DNA of 18,894 bases, taken from the NCBI GenBank assembly GCA_030593645.1, contig JAUVGT010000032.1:1-18894 (forward strand), written 5' to 3'. How positions within the stretch are numbered: position 1 is the first letter of the stretch; each line of letters begins with the position of its first letter. This DNA is from Deltaproteobacteria bacterium. GTDB lineage: Bacteria; Desulfobacterota; Desulfobacteria; Desulfobacterales; JAUVGT01. The position numbers were made by a program, and so were the translations under genes. The notes beneath the pieces were generated by a model. That model had not been told where the DNA came from. It saw nothing but the letters and a program-made list of their open reading frames with translations, and did no database searches. This document shows positions 1-6,855 of the stretch, piece after piece.

Positions 1-1304
1 TAAACCCAGTGGGGCTTATTACTTTTCGTTATAATACGATATATCATTTTATATGTTGAAATCTCCTGAACAGCTTTTTCTATGGTTGTAAAAACAGAGT
101 CGCGGTCATCGGGATGAATGATTGAATCATATGATACCGGATTACTGTTTTTATAGTATTGCCTGATATCATTTTGCCGGGTTGTTAATGAATATATATC
201 AGTTGATTTGGGAGTACGGATCAATTCATTCGGTTTGAATCCTGTTATTATTTCCACTGAAGGACTCAAAAAAATAAACTCACCATCAGGGTTCCTCGAA
301 AATATGATGTCATTAATATTTTCGATCATGTTGCGGTAGCGTTCTTCGCTTTCTTTAAGCGCTTCTTCTGAGATTTTTCGGTGGATCGCAAGAGATATCT
401 GGTCAGATACCGCGTTAAGAATATTGATATCATCTTGATTAAAGCGATTCGGATCAGTATAACTCTGCACCGTCATAACACCGATGGTTTTTCCCTTTAT
501 CATTAATGGAACTCCAAGCCATACTTCTGCAACGATTCCTTTTGGCTTTTTATTCTCGTGTCGGGCACGCTCTAAACATTCTTCGTTTTTGACCATAAGA
601 GGCTGACTTGTTTTAATCACATCGTACGTTAATAAATAATGTTCCGAATCGCTTACATTATAGTATACCGGGTTATCCATTCCTTCCATGTCAACTTCAT
701 CGACAATATAAGGGAAAAAAAGAGAATCGTCTTCTTCGTTGTACAGGGCTATATAAAAGTTTGTGGTATCAATAATATTACCCAAGGATGCATGGATGGA
801 TTTGTACAGTTCATCCAGGTTAAATGTGGTGTTCACCGCATTCGAAATATCGAAAAGCGCGCGATTGATTTTTTCGGCGTGCACCTGATCTGATATGTTT
901 CTGAATGATCCGATTATTCTATCGGGTTTTCCCGAATTATCGTGGAGAAGTAAATTCTTGTATTCAATAACCAGTTCTCGGCCATCTTTTGTTTTGAATG
1001 TTGTAATGCCTTTATCAGCTCCGTTTTGTATGACCTTATCCAAATATTTCTTTTGTCGATCAGCATACCGTTCAGGAACAAGATCTATAATATTTGCATT
1101 TTCCAGATCGGCGGTGCTATAGCCCAGTTCAGCCATGGAATTCAAATCGGAATCTAGGATATTCCCTTCCAGGTCATGCATATAAGTGAAATCACTTAAG
1201 TCCTTAATTGCTTCACGGTATTGTCGATGTTTATTTTTCTCTGTTTTTTTAAGATCGGCAATTTTTTTCTGTGATTTTTTGTCGGTTGTGACTTCAATCG
1301 TCAT
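1..1304 (-). CDS. PAS-GAF-PAS sensor protein, N-terminal part (runs off left edge)
   Basis: An unbroken minus-strand frame of 434 codons starts at the ATG at 1304-1302 and is still open at base 1. An in-frame TGA lies six codons upstream of that ATG, so the start is well fixed, and an AGGGA-like ribosome site lies about 10 nt before it. Reading the translation, a short lysine-rich coiled start (about residues 1-30) is followed by a PAS domain (about 31-145, including DLEGNIL and a KTKDGRELVIEY strand pair, then GSFRNISDQ). Next comes a GAF domain (about 150-310, ending VPLMIKGKTIGVMTVQSY). A second PAS domain begins with SEERYRNMIENIND and contains the HPDDRDSV motif. This is the input half of a cytoplasmic signalling protein. 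The output domain (histidine kinase, GGDEF or other) lies outside the window, so the class is unknown. No membrane segment is seen. It is 34 nt downstream of the MetE-like gene on the same strand and probably co-transcribed. Confidence 0.85.
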   Translation of the reverse strand, partial: MTIEVTTDKKSQKKIADLKKTEKNKHRQYREAIKDLSDFTYMHDLEGNILDSDLNSMAELGYSTADLENANIIDLVPERYADRQKKYLDKVIQNGADKGITTFKTKDGRELVIEYKNLLLHDNSGKPDRIIGSFRNISDQVHAEKINRALFDISNAVNTTFNLDELYKSIHASLGNIIDTTNFYIALYNEEDDSLFFPYIVDEVDMEGMDNPVYYNVSDSEHYLLTYDVIKTSQPLMVKNEECLERARHENKKPKGIVAEVWLGVPLMIKGKTIGVMTVQSYTDPNRFNQDDINILNAVSDQISLAIHRKISEEALKESEERYRNMIENINDIIFSRNPDGEFIFLSPSVEIITGFKPNELIRTPKSTDIYSLTTRQNDIRQYYKNSNPVSYDSIIHPDDRDSVFTTIEKAVQEISTYKMIYRIITKSNKPHWV

Positions 1305-1338
1305 AAGATAATCCCTGTTTCAATGTTTTGAATTACTT

Positions 1339-2445
1339 CTAAATAAAATCAAAGCCATACCGATTTCGCAATGTTTCAGATAATTGTTTCAACAATGAGA
1401 GAACATGTTCAGCCAACTGCTCGGTCAGAACCCCGCCGGCACCGCAGCTGGGTGTGAGCAGGGCTCTTCGCAGCAGCAGATTTCGGTCAAATCCCGTATT
1501 AGAGAGCTGATCCAGGCTGTTTTCAAAGCGATTTAAAAGAGAATCAAGGGTTTCTTTTGCAGCAGCTTCCCTGTCAAGTGTGGGTACGATACCCCAGCCG
1601 AGCGAGCCACCTTTTTTAAGGAAATTTTTCAAATATTCAGGATAGAGCGTGATGGACTGCATATGATCATATGCGTCAAAAACAAGAATATCCAGGTCCG
1701 TCTCCATGAGTATGGACCAGTCTGTATTGGCTTCACAATGAACACCGGCCATTGCGCCGCGCGAGTGAATGGCTTCTGAAACTTCATTTATGTCCCTGAT
1801 AATTTCTTCACGGGTCACTGTAATACATACCTGTGTGCCGAAATTGATCAGGGATGGTTCGTCTAATAATATTATGATTTGCCTGTTAAAATCCGAAAGA
1901 TTTTCAATCTGCCATATGGCCTTTAGCGCTGAAGCTTTAACCACGATATCATGAAGCTGGTCATCAAAATAGGAACATTTGTTGTTTTGATCCATAAGGT
2001 TCATCCCCAGTGTAAAGGGTCCGGTAACTTGTCCTTTAAGAACCATATCCGTTCTGGGTTGGGATGAAAGATGGTCAATAAATTCAGAAAAACCCGCCGC
2101 ATATTCTGCAGATAATTTAAACTTATTTAAGGCATTGATATCGTTGTTTTCGATGACATCAAGGTAATAGGTATAAAAATCGGTGATTTGACTGACAAAG
2201 TCATCGGATTGTGTGTTAAAAAAAACCGTTTGGTTATTTCCTTCCAGACCCGGCATCCCTTCGGTAAATTGCACCATCATGTTTTCATGAAGACCGCGTT
2301 TGGGGAATTGAACCCAGCCTGGAATTTCAGGTGTATTTTTAAAGATAAGTTCAGTGCCATAAGGGACATCGATATGAGGAAGGCTGCCGATGGTTGTGGC
2401 AAGACATTGTGGTTCAAACGGGTTTTTGGCATTTGAATGATTCAT
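1339..2445 (-). CDS. UROD/MetE-like methyltransferase (core methionine-synthase family)
   Basis: The 368-residue protein has the layout of the C-terminal catalytic barrel of cobalamin-independent methionine synthase (MetE) without the N-terminal half, as in the UROD/MetE-like superfamily. Visible marks are TTIGSLPH near the start, GQVTGPFTLG in the middle, the acidic DEPSL motif (D195-E196, as in MetE DEPAL), GVHCEANTDW (H236, C237, E238), FDAYD (D257) and TPSCGAGG (C334). In MetE, zinc that activates homocysteine is bound by His-x-Cys, Glu and Cys. Here the first His and last Cys are kept, but the His-x-Cys cysteine position appears to be Glu238 and the Glu position Asp257, with a Cys at 237 instead. 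It may be a folate-independent methionine synthase or another thiol methyltransferase; the substrate cannot be told from sequence. A TATAAT-like box at 2487-2482 could be its promoter. The Shine-Dalgarno sequence is weak. Confidence 0.8.
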   Translation of the reverse strand: MNHSNAKNPFEPQCLATTIGSLPHIDVPYGTELIFKNTPEIPGWVQFPKRGLHENMMVQFTEGMPGLEGNNQTVFFNTQSDDFVSQITDFYTYYLDVIENNDINALNKFKLSAEYAAGFSEFIDHLSSQPRTDMVLKGQVTGPFTLGMNLMDQNNKCSYFDDQLHDIVVKASALKAIWQIENLSDFNRQIIILLDEPSLINFGTQVCITVTREEIIRDINEVSEAIHSRGAMAGVHCEANTDWSILMETDLDILVFDAYDHMQSITLYPEYLKNFLKKGGSLGWGIVPTLDREAAAKETLDSLLNRFENSLDQLSNTGFDRNLLLRRALLTPSCGAGGVLTEQLAEHVLSLLKQLSETLRNRYGFDFI

Positions 2446-2481
2446 TTTTATCGACCGGTTTAATATTAATGGGATTGTTAT

Positions 2482-2487
2482 ATTATA
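2482..2487 (-). promoter_or_regulatory. Possible -10 box of the MetE-like gene
   Basis: Read on the minus strand this is a perfect TATAAT about 37 nt upstream of the start codon. No convincing -35 hexamer lies at 16-18 nt from it, so the assignment rests on the -10 match in AT-rich DNA and is weak. Confidence 0.25.
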
Positions 2488-2534
2488 TAGTTTAACATAA
2501 TGACATTATTTAGGAAATACGAAAAAACAAATAA

Positions 2535-2685
2535 GACGGTCTTGTAAAAAGTTTAACTTTTGCGTTGTGCTGCATTTTGCAATGATTCAACGTACGATAA
2601 GTACGCTTCATCATTACAAAATTTGCACGCCTTGAATTTGAACTCTTTACGAAACCGTCACATTCGGACTTTTTACGGGACCATC
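2535..2685 (+). repeat. Palindromic dispersed repeat, family A, copy 1 (151 bp)
   Basis: This block matches the reverse complement of 5982-6132 base for base over the same 151-bp length, with about 11 differences by hand count. It is an imperfect giant palindrome. It begins GACGGTCTTGTAAAAAG and carries the complementary ACTCTTTACGAAACCGTC near the other end, followed by a second degenerate terminal unit (GACTTTTTACGGGACCATC). The centre is the small palindrome CGTACGATAAGTACG. It has no coding frame. The structure fits a non-autonomous mobile element (MITE-like) or a large REP-type element; no transposase is in the window. Confidence 0.85.
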
Positions 2686-2888
2686 AAATAAAATGATTTA
2701 AAATAATATATCATTGCCTTTCTTTCGTGGTTTCTTTACTTTGCCCGAATGTCCCACAATCTTTGTGCCTGTGGTGAGAAAAATAAAATAGATGCTTGTG
2801 CGGGATAGATCGGGATGATATGTGAAACCACTTCTATTGATCAACTCAGATGCTGTTGATGTTTCAGAGTATAAACGGATTTTATTGA

Positions 2889-4103
2889 ATGGATAAACGT
2901 GATAGATTAATTTTCAGTACGCTTTTTTTTGCCATTTTTGCCACTGTTACCGGTGTCGGGATTGTTGTTCCACTACTCCCGGTCTATGCTCATGATCTGG
3001 GTGCAAGCGGCCTGTATATCGGATTGATATTCGGTGCATTTTCCCTTTCAAGAACATTTTTTTTACCATATTTTGGAATGCTTTCTGACAGGAAGGGCCG
3101 CAAAATCTTTATCATTCCCGGACTGCTGGCTTATACACTGATATCATTTACCTTTTTATTTTCAAACAGTGTTCAGGCCCTGATTGTCATTCGATTTATT
3201 CAGGGGATTGCGTCAGCCATGCTGATGCCGGTGATCCAGGCATATGTCGGTGATATTACACCCGAGGGCAAAGAAGGTTGGACAATGGGATTATTCAATA
3301 TGTCTTTGTTTTTCGGTTTGAGTATCGGACCGGTACTTGGCGGGATAATCAATGATATGTTTAGCCTGAATGCCGCGTTTATCGCCATGGGGCTGCTTTC
3401 ATTTATCAGTTTCCTGCTGGCTCAATTCCTTCTGCCCCCCACTCAATCCGAAAAGGTTGTCCGTCGCGGTAAAGCTCCTGAAGTATGGCGGCTCCTCTTA
3501 AAAGACCGGGATATTGCAGGGCTTTTTATTTTCAGGTTTGTGTATACCGCCTGTATCGGGATTATCTGGGGATTTCTCCCGGTATTAGCGGATTTAGAGT
3601 TGTCGCTTTCCAGTTCGCTCATTGGTACTCTTGTTATGCTGGGGATCCTTGTGAGCGGTATGATCCATTTGCCGATGGGCTACCTGGCTGATCGCCTCAA
3701 TAAAAAAATGATGGTTTTCATCGGCGGATTGATCGCCGGTTATGCCGTATTATCATTTTTTTGGTCCAGTCATTTTTGGGATATGGTATCTGCCAGTATT
3801 ATATTCGGAATCGGGGGCGGGATCGCGATGCCGGCGCTTATGGCAATGGCGGTTATAAAAGGGAACCGGATAGGCGCCATGGGATCTGTGATGGCATTCC
3901 TTACGGTGGGGCACAGCCTGGGAATGCTCGCAGGGTCGTTATTAGCCGGGTTGATGATGGATATGGTCCGGCTTCGTTATGCTTTTCCGATGGGGGCATT
4001 CTTGATGATACTCGGCACATGTATTTTTCTGATGTGTACCGGCACTAACAAAGACTCCAGTTTTGATACAAAACAGAATGTGCCGGCCACAAAATACCCT
4101 TAG
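2889..4103 (+). CDS. MFS transporter, drug:H+ antiporter type
   Basis: The 404-residue protein is built of hydrophobic segments consistent with 12 membrane helices, the usual size for the major facilitator superfamily. The family's motif A is clear after helix 2 (GMLSDRKGRK, residues 63-72), with a weaker copy in the second half (GYLADRLNKK). A motif C-like stretch, GLSIGPVLGG, lies in helix 5 and is typical of proton-driven drug antiporters (DHA1-type, such as tetracycline or multidrug exporters). It would act in the inner membrane as a small-molecule exporter, but the substrate cannot be predicted. Its ribosome site is poor. It stands alone between repeat A1 and the dnaJ leader and need not be functionally tied to dnaJ or queD. 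Confidence 0.85.
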   Translation: MDKRDRLIFSTLFFAIFATVTGVGIVVPLLPVYAHDLGASGLYIGLIFGAFSLSRTFFLPYFGMLSDRKGRKIFIIPGLLAYTLISFTFLFSNSVQALIVIRFIQGIASAMLMPVIQAYVGDITPEGKEGWTMGLFNMSLFFGLSIGPVLGGIINDMFSLNAAFIAMGLLSFISFLLAQFLLPPTQSEKVVRRGKAPEVWRLLLKDRDIAGLFIFRFVYTACIGIIWGFLPVLADLELSLSSSLIGTLVMLGILVSGMIHLPMGYLADRLNKKMMVFIGGLIAGYAVLSFFWSSHFWDMVSASIIFGIGGGIAMPALMAMAVIKGNRIGAMGSVMAFLTVGHSLGMLAGSLLAGLMMDMVRLRYAFPMGAFLMILGTCIFLMCTGTNKDSSFDTKQNVPATKYP

Positions 4104-4149
4104 GGTTAATGTTGTCGTGAGATTCAAGGGATAGAATTCATACAAATAA

Positions 4150-4177
4150 TTGACAACTCTCCTTTTTGCATTACATT
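4150..4177 (+). promoter_or_regulatory. Possible sigma-70 promoter of dnaJ
   Basis: A perfect TTGACA (4150-4155) is followed after 16 nt by TACATT (4172-4177), a 4-of-6 match to the -10 consensus. It would give a leader of about 200 nt before dnaJ that carries the two hairpins listed separately. No heat-shock (CIRCE) element is seen. Confidence 0.3.
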
Positions 4178-4300
4178 AATTGAAATTACATCATTGAATA
4201 TTTTGGTTTGGTTCATTCATGAACAGGGTGAACTGTTGTTAATAAAAAATTGGTTACCACTTAATATATTTGATAATTTTCAGTGTCTGTTTTGCTTATG

Positions 4301-4335
4301 AGTGGTTTTAGAACTTTGAAAGTTTTGAAACCACT
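4301..4335 (+). promoter_or_regulatory. 35-nt near-perfect palindrome in the dnaJ leader
   Basis: AGTGGTTTTAGAACTTT pairs with AAAGTTTTGAAACCACT around a single central G. The outer 8 bp are perfect, the inner 6 bp are perfect, and the 3 bp between contain two G-U pairs, so it also folds as RNA. It lies 55-89 nt before the dnaJ start. It could be an operator, an RNA hairpin, or the terminator of a short upstream transcript, although no clean run of T follows. Confidence 0.45.
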
Positions 4336-4373
4336 TTTAGATGGATGGATGCATTTTAATCTCATTTCATTTA

Positions 4374-4387
4374 ATCAGGATCCTGAT
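4374..4387 (+). promoter_or_regulatory. Palindrome covering the dnaJ Shine-Dalgarno
   Basis: ATCAGGATCCTGAT is a perfect 14-bp palindrome that ends two bases before the dnaJ start codon and contains its ribosome site (AGGA, 4377-4380). As RNA it would form a 5-bp stem with a GATC loop, partly hiding the ribosome site. The palindrome itself is directly visible; a role in translation control is inference. Confidence 0.4.
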
Positions 4388-4389
4388 AC

Positions 4390-5490
4390 ATGACCGATAA
4401 ACGGGACTATTATGTAGTACTCGGTGTAAACCGTGACGCAGATGATAAGGAAATAAAAGCAAACTATCGCAAGATGGCCTTGAAATACCACCCTGATAGA
4501 AACCCCGACAACGCGGAAGCCGAAGAGAAGTTTAAGGAAGCTGCCGAAGCGTATGAGGTTTTAAGAGATTCTCAAAAAAGAGGCATATATGATCAATACG
4601 GTCATCAGGGATTGGCAGGAACCGGTTTCTCAGGGTTTGGCGGTTTTGAAGATATTTTTTCAAGTTTTGGTGATATTTTTGAAGATTTTTTTGGATTTGG
4701 CGGAGGACGGTCCGGTAACCGGGCTCAGAGAGGTTCAGACCTTCGCTATGATATGACCCTAAGTTTTATGGATGCGGCATTTGGAACCGAGATTGAGATA
4801 AATGTTGAAAAGCAGGAAACGTGTTCTGAATGTAATGGGAACCAGTGTGCACCGGGTACAAGTCCGGATACATGCGGTACCTGCAGGGGAACCGGTCAGG
4901 TTTCCCGAAGCCAGGGTTTTTTTACGGTCAGAACGACATGTCAGACATGCCGGGGAGCCGGGCAGGTCATTTCGGACCCGTGCCCGGAGTGCAGAGGAAA
5001 CGGACAGGTCAGAGTACAGAAAAATGTTTCGGTTAAGATCCCGGCAGGTGTGGATAATGGATCGAGGCTTCGTCTCACAGGAGAAGGAGAGGCTGGAGCC
5101 AATGGTGGCCCACCGGGTGATTTATATGTTTTTATTCATGTTGAAAAACATGATTTCTTTGAACGGGACAATACAGATATAATCTGCCGTGTTCCGGTTT
5201 CATTTGTTCAGGCTGCACTGGGTGCTGATATTGCGATCCCCACGCTTACCGAAGAGGAAACAATAAAAATCCCCAAGGGGACACAGCCGGGTGATCTTCT
5301 GAGGCTGCGCGGCAAGGGTATTCCTTCACTTCGCTACGATAAAAGGGGTGACCAGATTGTTCAGTTTATTGTAAAAACTCCAACAAGCTTATCCAAAAAG
5401 CAGGAGATGCTGCTTAAAGAATTTGCAGGGCTTGAGAATGACAAGCTTTCCAATAAGTTGAAAAATATGCTGAAGGGGAGGGCTGTTTGA
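4390..5490 (+). CDS. dnaJ: Chaperone protein DnaJ
   Basis: A full-length type I Hsp40 of 366 residues. The N-terminal J domain (about 5-70) carries the HPD motif at residues 34-36, which triggers DnaK ATP hydrolysis. It is followed by a Gly/Phe-rich linker (about 75-115). Next is the zinc-binding region (about 145-207) with four C-x-x-C-x-G units, starting C145-S-E-C148-N-G and ending CPECRGNG. The C-terminal substrate-binding barrels end with KNMLKGRAV. The first zinc unit reads CSECNGNQ rather than CxxCxGxG, a minor deviation. It acts in the cytoplasm with DnaK and GrpE, but neither gene is nearby, so this may be a dispersed or second dnaJ copy. Two palindromes lie in its leader. A short AT-only hairpin followed by T residues (5490-5510) may end its transcript. 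Confidence 0.96.
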   Translation: MTDKRDYYVVLGVNRDADDKEIKANYRKMALKYHPDRNPDNAEAEEKFKEAAEAYEVLRDSQKRGIYDQYGHQGLAGTGFSGFGGFEDIFSSFGDIFEDFFGFGGGRSGNRAQRGSDLRYDMTLSFMDAAFGTEIEINVEKQETCSECNGNQCAPGTSPDTCGTCRGTGQVSRSQGFFTVRTTCQTCRGAGQVISDPCPECRGNGQVRVQKNVSVKIPAGVDNGSRLRLTGEGEAGANGGPPGDLYVFIHVEKHDFFERDNTDIICRVPVSFVQAALGADIAIPTLTEEETIKIPKGTQPGDLLRLRGKGIPSLRYDKRGDQIVQFIVKTPTSLSKKQEMLLKEFAGLENDKLSNKLKNMLKGRAV

Positions 5491-5510
5491 AATTATCCGA
5501 TAATTTTTTT
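5490..5510 (+). terminator. Weak hairpin plus T-run after dnaJ
   Basis: AAATTA and TAATTT pair around TCCGA immediately after the dnaJ stop codon, followed by four to five further T residues. The stem is AT-only, so termination would be inefficient. queD starts 90 nt on and could be partly co-transcribed. Confidence 0.3.
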
Positions 5511-5555
5511 CAAGCGGTCGTCATAAATATTAACATTTTTTAGAACCATATCAGT

Positions 5556-5572
5556 CGGATATTTTTTATCCG
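5556..5572 (+). other. Small hairpin before queD
   Basis: CGGATA and TATCCG pair around a five-T loop, 28 nt before the queD start codon. I looked for a preQ1 riboswitch here, because queD belongs to queuosine synthesis, and did not find its conserved sequence. The role is unknown. Confidence 0.25.
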
Positions 5573-5599
5573 CGATAAGCTGCTACAGGTACTCAAATT

Positions 5600-5983
5600 A
5601 TGTTTGAATTGAAAATTGTGACTCATTTTGCAGCTGCCCATCAGCTTTTGATGGTGGCAAAAAAATGCGAGAACCTGCATGGTCACAACTGGAAAATAGA
5701 AGTATGCATAAAAGGGGAAAAATTAAACAAAGCAGGCGTGTTGATCGATTTTGGGGAACTCAGGGAAAAAGTGTCTGACATCATTCAAAGACTGGATCAT
5801 AAGTTTTTGAATGAACTGAAGCCGTTTAATGACAGCTTTCCGCCCTCGTCCGAAAATATTGCGCAATATATTGCCGAAGAGCTTCAGGCTGCGATCAATG
5901 ACCCCCTGATACAAGTGAGCCGTGTGATCTCGTGGGAATCGGAAAACGCATGTGCGACTTATATTATTCCAGATCAAACTTGA
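5600..5983 (+). CDS. queD: 6-carboxytetrahydropterin synthase (QueD / PTPS family)
   Basis: The 127-residue protein has the full active site of the 6-pyruvoyl-tetrahydropterin synthase fold. The zinc-binding histidines are H14 (HFAAAH), H27 and H29 (LHGHNW). The catalytic cysteine is C23, four residues before the HGH motif, as in bacterial QueD (CxxxHGH). D66-H67 (LDHKFLN) and E113 (SWES) complete the catalytic and substrate-binding set. QueD turns dihydroneopterin triphosphate into 6-carboxy-5,6,7,8-tetrahydropterin, the second step of preQ0/queuosine synthesis, in the cytoplasm. The length matches the family (about 120 residues). No other que genes are near. A related folate or biopterin role is possible but less likely given the CxxxHGH spacing. 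The stop codon is the first three bases of the boundary with repeat A2. Confidence 0.88.
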   Translation: MFELKIVTHFAAAHQLLMVAKKCENLHGHNWKIEVCIKGEKLNKAGVLIDFGELREKVSDIIQRLDHKFLNELKPFNDSFPPSSENIAQYIAEELQAAINDPLIQVSRVISWESENACATYIIPDQT

Positions 5984-6132
5984 TGGTCTCGTAAAAAGTC
6001 TGAATCAGACGGTTTCGTAAAGAGTTCAAATTCAAGGCGTGCAAATTTTGTAATGATGAAGCGTACTTATCGTACGTTGAATTATTGCAAAATGCAGCAC
6101 AACGCAGAAGTTGGACTCTTTACGAAACCGTC
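5982..6132 (-). repeat. Palindromic dispersed repeat, family A, copy 2 (151 bp)
   Basis: This is the inverted partner of 2535-2685, of exactly equal length. In this copy the 18-bp terminal inverted repeat is perfect: GACGGTTTCGTAAAGAGT near 6008 pairs with ACTCTTTACGAAACCGTC ending at 6132. Outside the left arm is a second, degenerate unit (GATGGTCTCGTAAAAAGTC), so one end has the terminal unit twice. The element begins within the queD stop codon and lies between the convergent queD and pyrE genes, where its hairpin could serve as a transcription barrier in both directions. Confidence 0.87.
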
Positions 6133-6148
6133 AAACTTAATTGATAAT

Positions 6149-6179
6149 AGTTGGGGCCTTCTTGGGTGTCTGCCCAACT
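6149..6179 (-). terminator. Possible terminator hairpin downstream of pyrE
   Basis: AGTTGGG and CCCAACT pair across a 17-nt loop that itself contains TTGGG/CCCAA. It lies 45-75 nt after the pyrE stop codon on the minus strand. No U-tract follows, so factor-independent termination is doubtful. Confidence 0.25.
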
Positions 6180-6223
6180 CGATAAAAATGATTGCGATAC
6201 CGGCCCCGAATCCCGATCGGTTT

Positions 6224-6787
6224 TTACCCGGCAGTTTTTTCCCATTCATTTAACAGTTCATCCCTTGTAATAACAGCCGTTACATCCTTTACATGTTCTT
6301 GAATGTTTTCAATGCCTCCCTCCTGCCTGTCTACAAGTATGACCACTTTTACAACTTCAATCCCTTCTGAACGGGCCCTTTCAATGGCTTTTATGGTTGA
6401 ACCTCCGGTAGTCGCAACATCGTCGATAATGACGATCTTTTCATTGGTGCTGATATCTCCTTCAATCCACTTGATAATCCCGTGATCCTTCTGCTCTTTT
6501 CTTATGGAAAAGGCTTTTACAGGTTTTCCCTTTATCTCAGAGGCAAAAGCTGTTGCAACAGCGATGGGATCCGCACCGAATGTAAGACCTCCGATAGCGC
6601 TGATATCTAAATCTTTAATCTCATCAAAAACCAGGTGGCCGACCAGGTACATGCCCCGGGGGCTCAGGGTGGTCGGTTTGCAATTTACATAAAATCGGCT
6701 CATTCTGCCTGAAACAAGTTTGAAAGACGGTTCATGGGTGTATTTAAATGATTTTCGACATAACAATTCGATCAGTTCGTGTTTCAT
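6224..6787 (-). CDS. pyrE: Orotate phosphoribosyltransferase
   Basis: The enzyme joins orotate to PRPP to make orotidine 5'-phosphate, the fifth step of pyrimidine synthesis, in the cytoplasm. The PRPP-binding motif is intact (IVIIDDVATTGGST), as is the flexible catalytic loop (RKEQKDHG, with its lysines and histidine). The N-terminal region KLVSGRMSRFYVNCK fits the family's substrate-binding start. I place the start at the ATG at 6787-6785: a strong AGAGG ribosome site lies 8 nt upstream, and the resulting 187 residues match the usual family length. The same frame is open 19 codons further, to an ATG at 6844, but that extension (MISFTFFHRVKMSKPEENT) looks like untranslated leader. It converges with queD. 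Confidence 0.95.
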   Translation of the reverse strand: MKHELIELLCRKSFKYTHEPSFKLVSGRMSRFYVNCKPTTLSPRGMYLVGHLVFDEIKDLDISAIGGLTFGADPIAVATAFASEIKGKPVKAFSIRKEQKDHGIIKWIEGDISTNEKIVIIDDVATTGGSTIKAIERARSEGIEVVKVVILVDRQEGGIENIQEHVKDVTAVITRDELLNEWEKTAG

Positions 6788-6855
6788 AGTATTTTCCTCT
6801 GGTTTGCTCATTTTGACCCGGTGAAAAAATGTGAAGGATATCACCGGGGGATTAA

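Larger units (their letters stand above)
2446..2888. other. Divergent intergenic region with repeat A1
   Basis: This 443-nt gap separates the divergent MetE-like and MFS genes. It holds the 151-bp palindromic repeat A1 (2535-2685). The rest is AT-rich, with a possible -10 box for the minus-strand gene at 2482-2487 and a 6-bp inverted repeat AATGAT/ATCATT around 2693-2716. I see no coding frame in it. Confidence 0.6.

Noticed and set aside
4104..4389. CIRCE heat-shock operator before dnaJ
   Set aside because: No TTAGCACTC-N9-GAGTGCTAA-like sequence; the palindrome present has a different sequence.
5491..5599. preQ1 riboswitch before queD
   Set aside because: I searched for the C-rich loop and A-rich tail of preQ1 aptamers and did not find them; only a 6-bp hairpin is present.
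6788..6844. Longer N-terminus for pyrE
   Set aside because: The 19-codon extension has no ribosome site and no family similarity, whereas the ATG at 6787 has AGAGG at ideal spacing.
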